Both the position numbers and the translations under genes were made by a program. A DNA stretch of 64,000 nt from Hyperoplus lanceolatus (taxonomy: Eukaryota > Chordata > Actinopteri > Uranoscopiformes > Ammodytidae), in the NCBI GenBank assembly GCA_026929865.2, contig CM049407.1, positions 20,515,001 through 20,579,000 on the forward strand, written 5' to 3'. Of this stretch, positions 25,566-37,000 are shown piece by piece; position 1 is the first letter of the stretch, and every line of letters begins with the position of its first letter. The notes beneath the pieces are model-generated. The model saw nothing but the letters and a program-made list of their open reading frames with translations, did not search any database and had not been told where the DNA came from.

Positions 25566-26378
25566 TCGACACATCACCCGGCCGAACTTTCTTCTCGAGC
25601 TTGTCCGAGACTATTGTGTGATTGGTCAGTCTGAAGTCAATGAGGAAAGCGAAGGAAATCAGCTGGCGCTACTGAGTCAATTACCATGGTAACAATGCGC
25701 CACGGTGAGGAGTTCAGCAGATTCTGTGAAGAATGTCAGAAAAACTTCTTTCCTTTCACCGAGAATTTTTTTTTTTTTTGTTACACATTTACTGATCACA
25801 GAAAAGAAAAGAAAAAAGAAAAAAAGAAAAAGTAAAAAACAAAAAAAAAAATTAAAAATTAAAAATAAAAATAAAAAGGAAGAAAATACACAAGGATTAA
25901 GTATTTTTTTTTTTTTGTCTGTTAAAGGTGCAGTGTGTAATATGACATCATCAAGAAAGTTCTACAAAGTTCTAGAATGCAACGCTCCCTGGGTAACCCC
26001 AACCCTTTTGAATAATAACAGAAGCTACAGTGGCCTTCAAGGACAAGAACAATTCTAAATTTTAAACAATGCACCTGATGACATTCCAACTATGACACTT
26101 TCAAGATGGCGGCACTAGGCCTTGGTCCAAAATATGCAGAAATATGGACATATATGAGACCCTTTCTAAGGGAAAAAATAATATTTCAAAACATTTTTTT
26201 CAGCTATTATGCACTAAATTAAATGTACTTATGGATATTATAATTACTTTCTACAAAATCTGCTAGGAAATAAAACCCACAATTCTACACACAGTCCAAT
26301 ACCCAGTCAATTTTCATTCTCCTTATTCATTGACCTTGCACAACTGACATGCTATCCAATTTTCTCGATGAATTTTAA

Positions 26379-26681
26379 TTAGTCATTGTTATCCTCTCCT
26401 TCCACAGTAGCCATTTTTTCGATGTCTCCTTTGATATTAGCGATGTCTCCTTTCATGTAATTGATTCCAGCGACTTTTCCTTTGATAGCTGTGATGTCTC
26501 CTTTGATAGATGCAATACTGGATACAATTTTTGCTGTCCCCTCCCGAACAGCTGGTCCATCCATATGTCTCAGCGCTGTAAATCTTCCGTCCCTCCCATC
26601 CGCTTGTGCAACAATCAGTTTCTTCAGTTTGCGATATTGGACATACAGAGCAATTCCCAAAGCAAGCATCCCCACCGTCAT
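26379..26681 (-). CDS. Hypothetical small membrane/coiled-coil ORF
   Basis: I do not recognise this family. The 100-codon frame starts MTVGMLALGIALYVQYRKLK, a plausible single transmembrane segment followed by a basic stop-transfer patch. The second half is built from repeats of the form I-x-x-I-KGDI (SIKGDITAIKGKV, then MKGDIANIKGDIEKM), which suggests a heptad-like helix. It ends with an acidic tail. Upstream in the sense direction the frame is open as MPYIF, then a SINE (26702-27022) cuts in. Beyond the SINE, 27023-27280 keeps coding-like stretches (GTFLSGYAQDSWKEWKVVCL). It may be the 3' end of a disrupted host gene or an unknown mobile-element ORF. Confidence 0.35.
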   Translation of the reverse strand: MTVGMLALGIALYVQYRKLKKLIVAQADGRDGRFTALRHMDGPAVREGTAKIVSSIASIKGDITAIKGKVAGINYMKGDIANIKGDIEKMATVEGEDNND

Positions 26682-26701
26682 GCCAGCGAAGATGTATGGT
26701 A

Positions 26702-27022
26702 TGGTAAATGGACTTGTATAGCGCTATATCTCCGTTTATCACAGACCCAAAGCGCTTTACATTGTTTTTGTACACATTCACCCAGTCACACACACACACA
26801 TTCATACACTGATAGCAGCAGCTACCACGCAGGGTAGGCTTAGCACTAGGGTGCTAAGCTAAGCTAACTAAGCTAAGCTAACTAAGCTAAGCTAACTATC
26901 AGGAGCAATTCGGGGTTCAGTGTCCCAGGGACACTTCGACGTGTGGCGGGGAGACGGGGGATCGAACCTCCGACCCTGCACACCAGAGGCGAACACCCTA
27001 CCCACTTCGCCACTGCCGCCCC
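26702..27022 (-). mobile_element. tRNA-derived SINE with CCATTTACC tail (copy 1)
   Basis: On the minus strand the head GGCAGTGGCGAAGTGGGTAG carries an A box, followed by a B box (GAGGTTCGATCCC) and a conserved centre with GTCGAAGTGTCCCTGGGACA. The 3' part reads AAAGCGCTTTGGGTCTGTGA and AGCGCTATACAAGTCCATTT, ending ACCAT. A GCTAA-type internal repeat at 26853-26897 is longer than in the copy at 56.5 kb. Confidence 0.85.
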
Positions 27023-28086
27023 AATATACATCTTCAACATCCTCAATGTCCATTGCAGCCAGGCAAACCACTTTCCATTCTTTCCAGCTATCCTGTGCGT
27101 AACCGGACAGGAAGGTGCCATCTGGACATGGTACCTCTCAAGCTCCTGCTTTTCTGGTTGAAAACATGCGGTCAATGGCATTTAGAGACCAATTTAGCAG
27201 TTCCATGATTAATCCACTTGCTTCAGCTTTTAAGATCAGTTCTGCTCCGTTCTGATTTTCTGACAATGCAGAGTTTGTTTTGCCCTTTTATTGTGGCCTT
27301 TAATGCTTCAATAGATACACATTTTGTATATTTTATTGAAAACATTTCCAAGTATTTATCCGTGTAAATATTCTATAATTGTAATACAGAAATCTATCCT
27401 GTAATGTTGTCATTTACTGTAAGGATGCAACTCTAAGCTGTTTGTTTGCTGGAAAATTCGTATTACAGATGCAACTTTAGATTTTTGCAGATTGGGTTGC
27501 ACTCTCAACCCTGCCTCTCTCAATGAGAGACCATGATTCACAACAGGGTCTATCAGTGTAGCCCTTACTGTATTTCATCAGACATTACAGCTCTATGTCT
27601 TCCTCCACACATCCACACTCTCACTGCCACTCTTCTCCCTCCAACAACCTGTCTTCATTGGTCCATTTCCCAAAAAATATATATTTTTGAGTTTTCCCTT
27701 TATACTGTATATGTTCACTAACAAGTCTAAAACAAGACATCTTAGTGTTTCAGTTGAAATTGCAATCTGCAGTGTTTGAAATGCACTAGGCATTCATTCT
27801 GTTTTGAATGTGTGGTTTACAGTTGTGGCAGTAGTGTGTTAGTGTTTTAAAAAAAGGGCTGGAAATCCACAGTGTTGTGCAGGCTGTGGTTAAGCCATGA
27901 GATAGGTGTGTAGAGTTTTGAAAATTGTGTTTAGCCTTCCCACTTTCTACCCCTTATGGGCGGCCCTGCCTACATGTTTACATTTTTCCCTTTGTTCATA
28001 CAGAACAGTTATCAGTCAAACTGGTCCTTTGCATGTTTTAGTTATTTTGTAAAATGTGCACCTTGGCTTTGCAATCATTCCTTTTA

Positions 28087-29250
28087 CAGTTTTTTTCGAT
28101 CGCTAAACCACAGTGGCACAACTGGAGCGACATGTGCAAAAGTCAACAACACTATGCACCGCAGCGGTTCATGTGGACCAAACTGTAGCTCGTTTTTCAT
28201 TGCTTAAACACAATTTTCAAAACTCTACACACTTATCTCATGGCTTAACCACAGCCTGCACAACACTGTGGATTTCTAGCTCTTTGTTCAAATGCTAAAA
28301 CACTAGTGGCACAACTGTAAACCACACATTCAAAACAGAATGGATTTCAGACTAGTGCATTTCAAACACTGCGGATTACAATTTACTGTAAACTGAAACA
28401 CTAAGAAGGTGTCTTGTTTTGGACTTTTTAGTGAACATACTGTATATACAGTATAGGGAAGGCTCAAAAATAAAAATAAATTAAATGGTCCAATGAATGT
28501 TGTTGGTTGTTGGAGGGAGAAGTGTGGCAGTGAGAGTGTGGATGTGTGGAGGAAGACCTAGAAGACATAGAGCTGTAATGTCTGATGAAATACAGTAAGG
28601 GCTACACTGATAGACCCTGTTGTGAATCATGGTATCTCATTGAAAGAGACAGGGTTGAGAGTGCAACCCAATCTGCAAAGATCTAAAGTTGCATCTGTAA
28701 TACGGATTTTCCAGCAAACAAACAGCTTACAGTTGCATCCTTATAGTAAATAACATCAGGAATTGATTTCTGTATTACAATTATAGAATATTTACAAGGA
28801 TAAATATTACATTTGGAAATGTTTAAAAAAATATATAAAATATGTATCTATCGAAGCAAACTTCTTATTTCCATTTATTTTTGTTCATACGTAAACATAA
28901 CAGCTATGTTATAAAATAAACAATTTCATGTGATATAATGTCAGTCTTTCCTCAAAGAAAATATTATGTAATTTGTGTGAAGTAACTCAAATTATTCAAA
29001 CTGTAAAGATTAAAAGTTTGTAATTTGAGTATTGGGGTTTGATGCTAGTGTTTATACTCTGAGTATGTTCTGAGTGACAATATGTGTTATCTCAATGAGG
29101 CTGGTTCATAGTGTTTGCTGCACTGAGCCTATTTTGCAGGTGAGGTGAACTGTTCAGCTCCAGTGACTGTTGGTAGTGCAGACTGTAGTTAGAGTTTTGC
29201 ACATTGAGCTACAGTTGTGCCCACTGTGGGTTAGCAATCGAAAAAAACTG
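28087..29250. mobile_element. TA-target (Tc1/mariner-type) MITE, right copy, complete
   Basis: Inverted ends CAGTTTTTTTCGATCGCTAA and TTAGCAATCGAAAAAAACTG are flanked by TA on both sides (28085-28086 and 29251-29252). At 1164 bp with no transposase ORF it is non-autonomous. It lies next to, and in opposite orientation to, the damaged copy at 24.9-27.9 kb. Confidence 0.8.
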
Positions 29251-29252
29251 TA

Positions 29253-30333
29253 ATGTCATATGCTGATACTGATACTAATATATACTATTACTAATTGGCA
29301 GGTGTTTAAAAATTGGTTTCATGGTTACATTTTTACACAATGTGCAATCCCTGCATTGCAGATGTAGTACACTTTTCAATTTAATAATAGGCAAATACTT
29401 TTTATGTATTTCATTTTCAGGCCAGTGTAGACATCTCAAACGAGGCCTCATAATATAAAAACTTTACAAGCAGTTTTCAACATGGAAATAAATGACAATG
29501 TAAATAGCCGAGCCAATATGGCAATAACAAGGCTGTAAAGCTGCCAGTGACTTTCAAATTAAATGTATTATCCCTAAGGGGAAACAGATACATCAATCAT
29601 AATTTCAAAACATGGGCAAAAAGACAATAAAAACAAAGCCCACACACTTTGAAACAAATCACGTTTATTTGTTTTATTCTGCTGTGCACTTACAATACTG
29701 TGCAATCTCATATCGAAAGCGAAATAAAACACTTTTCATTTAACAAATTAGTTGTATACGACATGCATTTAATCCTACAAAATGTAGCCTCATGTTTCTC
29801 TACAACAATTTTCATTGCGCAATACATATGTTCTTGTTCCAGCTGATCAGATCTGTACATACTGTTCTTTACATACATGCATAGTTGTGTTGACAAGAGT
29901 CATGTCCTGATAACATGCTGTCAAAAATACTATAAATATTTTCTGTTAATGTTGGCTGAGGTTCAAGGGGGCAAAACCAACAAAGGAGGTTTTGCTGGAT
30001 TCCACAAAGCATTCAGGTGCAATGTCTAAAAAAGGTCTTATCTGTCTTTTGCAAAGGGGAAGAAACCCCAGAAAAGTTAAGAAACAATGCAAGAACTCTG
30101 CCAACAGACTGAACTATTTACAGTGTGACTATCATTTCCTGCAGGATTTAACTATTTAATGTTATAGTATTCATAATATACAGTATACACACATATACCT
30201 GTGTGTCAATGAGTTTGTGAGAGAGCAAAAAGTGTGTGTTATTGGCTTTTTTTCTACTTCTTGATGTATCAAGCCATGCAGAAAAATATCAGACTTGCTG
30301 TGACAGTAAAGTATTATTGTAATTTCAGATATA
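29253..30333. other. Non-coding spacer
   Basis: No exon or RNA gene was recognised. Minus-strand AATAAA-like sequence near 29660-29690 could be a poly(A) region of an unseen transcript, but no coding exon supports one. Confidence 0.4.
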
Positions 30334-31973
30334 CAGTATCTCACAAAAGTGAGTACACCCCTCACATTTCTTCACATTTTTCTTTATTTCTTTCCATGGG
30401 ACAACTCTGAATAAATGACACTTTGATACAATGTAAAGTAGTCAGTGTACAGCTTGTATAACAGTGTAAATTTACTGTCCCCTCAAAATAACTCGACACA
30501 CAGCCATTAATGTCTAAACTGCTGGCAACAAAAGTGAGTACACCCCTTAGAAAAAATTTACAAATTGGGCCCAAAGTGTAAATATTTTGTGTGGCCACCA
30601 TTATTTTCCAGCACTGCCTTAACCCTCTTGGGCATGTAGTTCACTAGAGCTTCACAGGTTTCAACTGGAACCCTCTTCCACCCATTCATGACGACATCTC
30701 GGACCTGGTGGATATTAAAGACCTTGCGCTCCTCCACCTTCCGTTTGAGGATGCCCCAACAATGCTCAATAGGGTTTAGGTCTGGAGACATGCTTGGCCA
30801 GGCCATAACCTTTACCCTCAGCTTTTTTAGCAAGCCACTTGTCGTCTTGGAGGTGTGTTTGGGGTCGTTATCATGTTGCAATACCACCCTGCGGCCCAGT
30901 TTACGAAGGTTGAGTGCACATGGTCAGCGTCGTACACAGAGGTTGGCTTTGGAAAATAGACGCATGAGTGCTGCCAGCATTGCTGAAGGGCTTGAAGGGG
31001 TGGGGGGTCAACCTGTCAGTGCTCAGACCATACGCCGCACTCTGCATCATACTGGTCTGCATGGCTGTCGTCCCAGAAGGAAGCCTATTCTAAAGATGAT
31101 GCACAAGAAACCCCACAAAAAGTTTGCTGAAGACAAACAGACTACAGACATGGATTACTGCAACCATGTCCTGTGGTCTGATGAGACCAAAATACATTTA
31201 TTTGGTTCAGATGGTGTTAAGAGTGTGGAGCGGCAACCAGGTGAGGAGTACAAAGACAAGTGTGTCTTGCCTAGAGTCAAGCATGGTGGTTGGAGTGTCA
31301 TGGTCTGGGGCTGCATGATTGCTGCCAGCACTGGGGATCTACAGTTCATTGAATTCTAACATGTACTGTGACATACTGAAGCAGAGCATGATCCCCTCCC
31401 TTCATAAACTGGGCCGCAGGGCAGTACTGCAACATGATAATGACCCCAAACACCCCTCCGAACGACCACTGGCTTGCTAAAGAAGCTGAGGGTAAAGGTT
31501 ATGGACTGGCCAAGCATGTCTCCAGTCTTAAACCCTATTGAGCATCTTTGGGGCATCCTAAAACGGGAGATGGAGGAGCGCAAGGACTCTAATATCCACC
31601 AGCTCCTTGATGTCGTCATGAATGGGTAGAAGAGGGTTCCAGTTGCAACCTGTGAAGCTCTAGTGAACTACATGCCCAAGAAGGTTAAGGCAGTGCTAGA
31701 AAATAATGATGGCAAAACAAAATATTGACACTTTGGGCCCAATTTGGACATTTTTTCTTAGGGGTGTACTCACTTTTGTTGCCAGCAGTTTAGACATTAA
31801 TGGCTGTGTGTCGAGTTATTTTGAGGGGACAGTAAATTTACACTGTTATACAAGCTGTACACTGACTACTTGACATTGTATCAAAGTGTCATTTATTCAG
31901 TGGTGTCCCATGGAAAGATATAATGAAATATTTGAAGAAATGTTAGGGGTGTACTCACTTTTGTGAGATACTG
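30334..31973. mobile_element. Rearranged Tc1 transposon with inverted-duplicated 3' half (copy 1)
   Basis: The ends CAGTATCTCACAAAAGTGAG and complement are flanked by TA (30332-30333 and 31974-31975). Each arm has IR/DR-type repeats of GTGAGTACACCCCT about 200 bp apart. The right part encodes, on the plus strand, the middle of a Tc1 transposase (about 30920-31359: RRTLHHTGLHGCRPRRKP, then VLWSDETKIHLFG with the first catalytic Asp). The C-terminal part follows out of frame. The left arm is the same C-terminal region and TIR inverted: minus-strand 30887-30558 encodes VLQHDNDPKHTSK and SPDLNPIEH with the second Asp and Glu of the DD34E triad. The N-terminal HTH domain and original left end are gone. 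The junction is near 30908. Confidence 0.9.
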
Positions 31974-31975
31974 TA

Positions 31976-32803
31976 TATCTTTAAGATGTATGATACAATC
32001 CTCATGCAAATAAAGTAAATACATGTTTACAGCGTTAAAACAAATACATTAAAATATCTGGAGTAAGGTCTCCTTACAGAGGCAATGTGCCAGACTCACA
32101 ATTTCAATTGATTAAAATGTATAAATAACTTAACATGAAAAGACTGAGGTTTGTCTTTGTTTCTGTTTCCAATTCACTGAACAAGATGATCGAAGGTCTT
32201 GATAAGGCAGTAGATAAGATTCCCAAGTAAGATCAGGTATCTCTTGATTTCTGACATCAGCTCAACTAGAACAGTATTTTTTTCTTTGGAGCTATGAGTG
32301 TAACTACAAAAAAATGTTTCTGAGGAAATGTTTTCTGCGGGCGAGCTGCAGGGCTTCTGTACATGTATAGTGTTTGAAGTATGTTGCACAATGCTAAGTA
32401 TGATGTACAAGGCTAAGAAGAGGGGGGGAGGGCACCACATAGCATCACAATTCAGAATCCCCCAAAGCATTACAATTCAGGATTGGTTTAAATAGTGTGT
32501 AAGTTACACATACAGTAATACAGGAAGCAGGAAGAACAATGCCTTTAAATAAGCTTTTATTTTTTTTGTCAGGAAAGAGTGATTGTTAAAATTAAAATCT
32601 GTGTGGAAAATGGCTCTGGAATGTAACAAGCAACTATTAAGCAATGGTACACTTCTGCCAACTCCATTACTGTTATGAAAAGCATCCCGGCCACCCACTG
32701 GATCAACCTGCAAAGCAGCATCCAGGTGCAGCATTTCAGACATACAAGGGGGTTGGAATCTTTTACATGCAGAGGGTGTGTGGGGGCTGCGCTTGAAAGC
32801 ATC
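31976..32803. other. Non-coding spacer upstream of znf185
   Basis: No recognisable exon. The last part leads into the TATA box and first exon of the znf185-like gene. Confidence 0.4.
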
Positions 32804-32811
32804 TATATATA
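32804..32811 (+). promoter_or_regulatory. znf185: TATA box of the znf185-like gene
   Basis: TATATATA lies about 25-35 bp before a GA-rich sequence that leads into the inferred first exon ending at 32995. Its position relative to that exon supports promoter use; no start site was measured. Confidence 0.5.
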
Positions 32812-32828
32812 CTATACCTGCCTGCCTG

Positions 32829-32862
<34 letters not shown>
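32829..32862. repeat. (GA)n microsatellite
   Basis: About 16 GA units lie just downstream of the TATA box, inside or next to the presumed 5' UTR of the znf185-like gene. Confidence 0.85.
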
Positions 32863-32863
<1 letters not shown>

Positions 32864-32995
32864 CAGAGAGACCCAGAGGAGACTCTGCACCACTCTGCTT
32901 TGACAGCACACACACACACACAGGTGAGAAACACATCCTGGTGAAAGGAGGGACGTTCACAGAAGTTCTGATTGCATGCTTCCTGACGGTTCCAG
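32835..32995 (+). other. znf185: Candidate 5' untranslated exon 1 of znf185
   Basis: The sequence ends at the donor GGTTCCAG|GTAAGG (32995/32996). The next exon has an acceptor at 34056-34057 (TTTACTTTAG) and carries the start codon at 34100. The 5' boundary is estimated from the TATA box. Confidence 0.5.
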
Positions 32996-33255
32996 GTAAG
33001 GACTCATCAGAATGTCCTAATTGCTTTCATTCTCTATGCGTAATGGATTTGGTGCTGTCACATCTCACGTGAGGGTCATCGTGTAAGATTTAATGTGTAA
33101 GTGCAGGTCAAAATGTTAACAGGTGCTTAAAGAGTATACATTCACAATGAAATTCTCAGACTGGTATGATTTATATCCCATCTTACTTTTTAAAAGAAGT
33201 TTATTAACCATCACCATCTGGTGTAAGGGCAAAATTAAGACAAAGCAAAACCCTG

Positions 33256-33400
33256 GGGGCACCCTTAGCTCAGTTGGTAGGGCGTCCTCCCCCGGGCCGG
33301 GCCCAGCAGCAGACCCGGGTTTGATTCCCGCCCGCAGTCGTTCTCTGCATGTCACATTTCACCTCTGTCTCTTCTCACTATCAATAAAGCATAAAAAATG
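33256..33400 (+). mobile_element. tRNA-derived SINE (same family as 1668-1830)
   Basis: Head with A box TAGCTCAGTTGG and B box GGGTTTGATTCC, then TCTCTGCATGTCACATTTCA and a tail ending CACTATCAATAAAGCATAAA. Located in the first intron of the znf185-like gene. Confidence 0.8.
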
Positions 33401-34099
33401 CAAAAAAATAAGTTAAAAAAATAATAAAAGACAAAGACAAAGCAAAACCCAAAAAGTCAGCAAAAAAAATGTAACTGAATCTGTGTTTTAATTATTTTTT
33501 GGTCTGAAAGTGATTGTTTAGATGATTTCCTAGTTATATGCTCACATTTATTAAAGCGTTAGGGCGTTATCAACTGACGGGCAACAGGATGGATCCAATA
33601 ATTGTTGAGTATGTTTTGTTGAACCGATAGAGTAGTTTTTTTGCAGCCGATTGTTGTTCCATTGATATCTGTTGTGCTAGCAGAACCATTGTGGGATATG
33701 GTGAGCACTGACAAAAGCTCCGACTTCTGCTCAGTAGTGCAGAATGTTGAACTACAATCGACAAATACTTAAAAGTCACTTACTACACAAAACATGACAT
33801 ATGAGCAAATGCAAAACTTTGAACTTTAAATTCTGGGGAAGTTTTTTTTTCGGCGTTGTATGTGGTAGTACAGGTTGTGTGTATGAGATGATGAGACCTA
33901 AATAAACAGGTCTTAAGGAGTAAAAACAAATGAGAAGAGAAAGAGTGACAGATTCAAGTTCAAGTAGCAGACACAGTTGTATTCACGTTGCTTACCGTTT
34001 TGTGAATGAAAGTATAAAAACAAAAATTGGATACATTTTTATTTTTTTTTACTTTAGATAATCTGATAAGGTTGAAAATCTGACAAGAATATCAGCAGC

Positions 34100-37000
34100 A
34101 TGTCGAAACGTAAGTCATGTTTAAATGTATTACCCAATTTCTATAAGATCAATTACATTATGCCAGTATTCTTGGGGCACAGAACTGACATAAAAGTATG
34201 TGCGTTTGTGTGTGCGCTATAGCAAGAGAGCAGGTGTTTCAAACAACCAGGGTGCGGACTTCACTGAAGAACGACAGTAGCTGGATGGTGATATCAAAAC
34301 AGGATAAGGACAAGCAAGAAAGGTATTCATCAGTGACTAAAATGTGCTAAATTAAAACTGAAGTGTTATATTTAAACAATAATCCATTGAATCTCACGCA
34401 AATGTTAACTGAATAAAGGATGTTGTAACGGCTGGATCAGGAGGACACAGGCGCGGAGACAGTAACAGTTTTAAGAAGATTTGTTTTTGAAGTAACCAGC
34501 AGGGGGTTTGGACCGTGATCTGGGGGGCAAGCTGGCTGTCATGGGGCTCCAGGGAGAGAGCAACGGGGCAAGTCCAGGGAGCTGAGTGTGAGCAGGCTAG
34601 AGCAGGCAGGCAGAGGGGTCCGGGAGGAAGTGCTGGCGGGCGAGGGCTGGAGCTGGTGGCTGGAGTCAGGCCGGGAGAGCTGTGGCAGAAAAGACAGGAG
34701 TTAGCCAGGAAAAATGCAAAAAGCGGAGCTGCAAACAGGTTAGCTTAGAGAGAGGACTGACTGTGTGGAAACAGAATCTACAATCTGGCAGTGTCTGGCA
34801 GGTAGGGCCGGGTATATGAAGAGCAGTTGATTGATGATTGATGGCAGCTGTGAAAGCTGGTGATTGACTCCAGCACACCTGACTCCAACCCTGAAATAGA
34901 CCAGCAAAAGACAAGGGTAAAAGGGAAAAACAACACAAGGGCTTGAGGCCCAAGCAGGATCATAACAGATGTACATTCCCAACAAAGTATTTTTCCTCTG
35001 TCTCACAGTACGGAGCAGGCAGAGGACTCCAAGTCCACACGCAAATCATACGTCCTGTCCACAGCCAAGAAATTTGAGTGAGTGCTGAATAGTTTACATT
35101 GAAAGATCTGAATGACGTTGTTTTTTGTTTGTCTTTTTAAAAGAAGAAAAATTGAACAGAGTCTACAGACTAAACTAGGCTTTGAGAAGCAAATAGACAA
35201 GATCCTCAACGTAATATTAAATAAATGTTGACTAATTTAAATCTTTAATCAAAAAAATTGAGGTAAATAGAAATTAAACCACTTGTATTCTCACCGATCA
35301 CAATTTCAGATTGAATCCATCCAGCCAGCAGATGGCGCCATTTCTTACTGTATCAAACGCTTAAAAAACGGTGAATCTCTTACAACACAAATTGTTTTAT
35401 AGTGCTACTAGTAAAACAATATAATGACAAATAAAATGTCCTTTACACATGTTATTAACAATCTAGCTTAGGTTTGGGAGTTGGAAAATGCAGTTAATTC
35501 CAACATGCAACATCTTCAGTGGTTATAGAAGGTCAGTTTGGTATGAGGATATGATGATGTGGTGGCAGCCCAGCACATCAAACTGAAATTCCCCTTTGGT
35601 TCTGATCGTCAGGGAACAAAAACAAAAAAGGCTTCAGGCACAAAGTGCCATCATCTGTGACATGAACATACATCAACATAAAGTTCAGCTATTACTCTGA
35701 ATACAAATCTTACTGGAGAATTTGCCCTCAAGGCAAGCAGAGACACGCTTCAACACTTGCACATTTGCCCTTAAATACCTAGTGCTTCCAGCCTTCTAAT
35801 GGACATTTTACAAATACCCAATTTGAGCTAAACAAATATTTAGCCAATCATCATGTCAGTGTTAACTACTAATCTTGTTGTCTTGCTGAGCATAAAAAAG
35901 TCATGGTTATTACATCTTCACACACACACATAGGCATAAGCTTATGGACACATTTGTGCCGCAAAAATATTTCAAAAATACTTCTATTTCATTCGCCCTG
36001 AGATCAGCCGGAAGGGTCTATTCTTCTGTGTGAATCAAAAATATTTCATATTTGAACACATGTATGTATGAAGAGACGCCCCTTCGCAAACTGAAAAAGG
36101 AATAAACTTTCCACATCATATTGAACAATATATTTATTTTATAACTACTTAATGGGCGAATACATTGACAATATCTGAGCAAAAGAATAAAAGATTCAGA
36201 AACGTAAGTAGTTAGCAGTTTCTCAAACATGTAATCGTTTTACATTCTCTCAGTACAGAAACAAATATTATTCACCCCTCTGTTATCTCAGTGTGTTTCA
36301 CATCAGGCTTGTACACCACAAAGGACAAATCACAGTAACAGCTTTTATAATTAGATATTGTTTGCGAATATTTCTGTATGCACACTGGAACATGTTGAAT
36401 GTTGAAAGACCTCAAACTCTAACCTAATTTTCACAATGAAATAGTTCCTGTAAGTACGGAATCTCAAACAGCCTACCACCTGACAATGTTGCTAAGTTTG
36501 AAACCTGTCCCTTATATAAGTATAAACCAGTTGTCTGGTCCATAGAACTGAATAAGACATTTTGGCTGACAGTCTTACACCATGTAGACTTGCCTACTGT
36601 CAATGATCCACTGAATAAAGACATCAAGTGTAACATATAGATAGTATTTATACTTCTGGAAAATAGTCTGCTTAGATAGCTGGCTTGACAAAGACAAAAA
36701 ATGACAGAGCTTAAGTTAATTGGCTGTACAGTACTTCTTTAGCTATTCAGCTTTTGATCCCCTAAAATGTAGCAGTGATATCACAGGTTATTGCTGTAAT
36801 GTAGACATGATTTGTGAACAGCTCAACCACTGTTTTTTCTGTTTCAGTTCAAATTGAGTGATTTTTTCTGAGGTGAGAACAAGTGAAAGTAATGCAAATT
36901 AAAAAAAATGAATAAAAACATGATTTTGTTTAACATAAATAAATATTGTTTTCTTTCTAATTCCGTGAAAAAATATTTGACTCCTTTTGATTTATCTTGC

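Larger units (their letters stand above)
24906..27933. mobile_element. TA-target (Tc1/mariner-type) element, left copy, interrupted and truncated
   Basis: The end AGTTTTTTTCGATTGCTA at 24908 and the following 400 bases match the inverse of 28880-29250. The match resumes at about 27305 and runs to 27933, the inverse of about 28205-28860. The other terminus (about 118 bp) is missing. Bases about 25335-27304 are a foreign insertion. The element itself carries no transposase ORF. Confidence 0.75.

Noticed and set aside
25705-26058. Lys-rich 117-codon frame
   Set aside because: Driven by an A-rich low-complexity stretch (AAGAAAAAG units); no conserved domain.
26920-27161. Plus-strand frames over the SINE at 26.7 kb
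   Set aside because: Chance frames through the tRNA-like head of a minus-strand SINE, seen again at 56.7 kb.
30688-30905. First part of the plus-strand 223-codon frame over the Tc1 element
   Set aside because: It is the antisense of the transposase C-terminus in the inverted left arm. Only the part from about 30910 resembles transposase in the plus sense.
32174-32470. Minus-strand 98-codon frame upstream of znf185
   Set aside because: No recognised similarity, no supporting splice sites or repeats; treated as chance.
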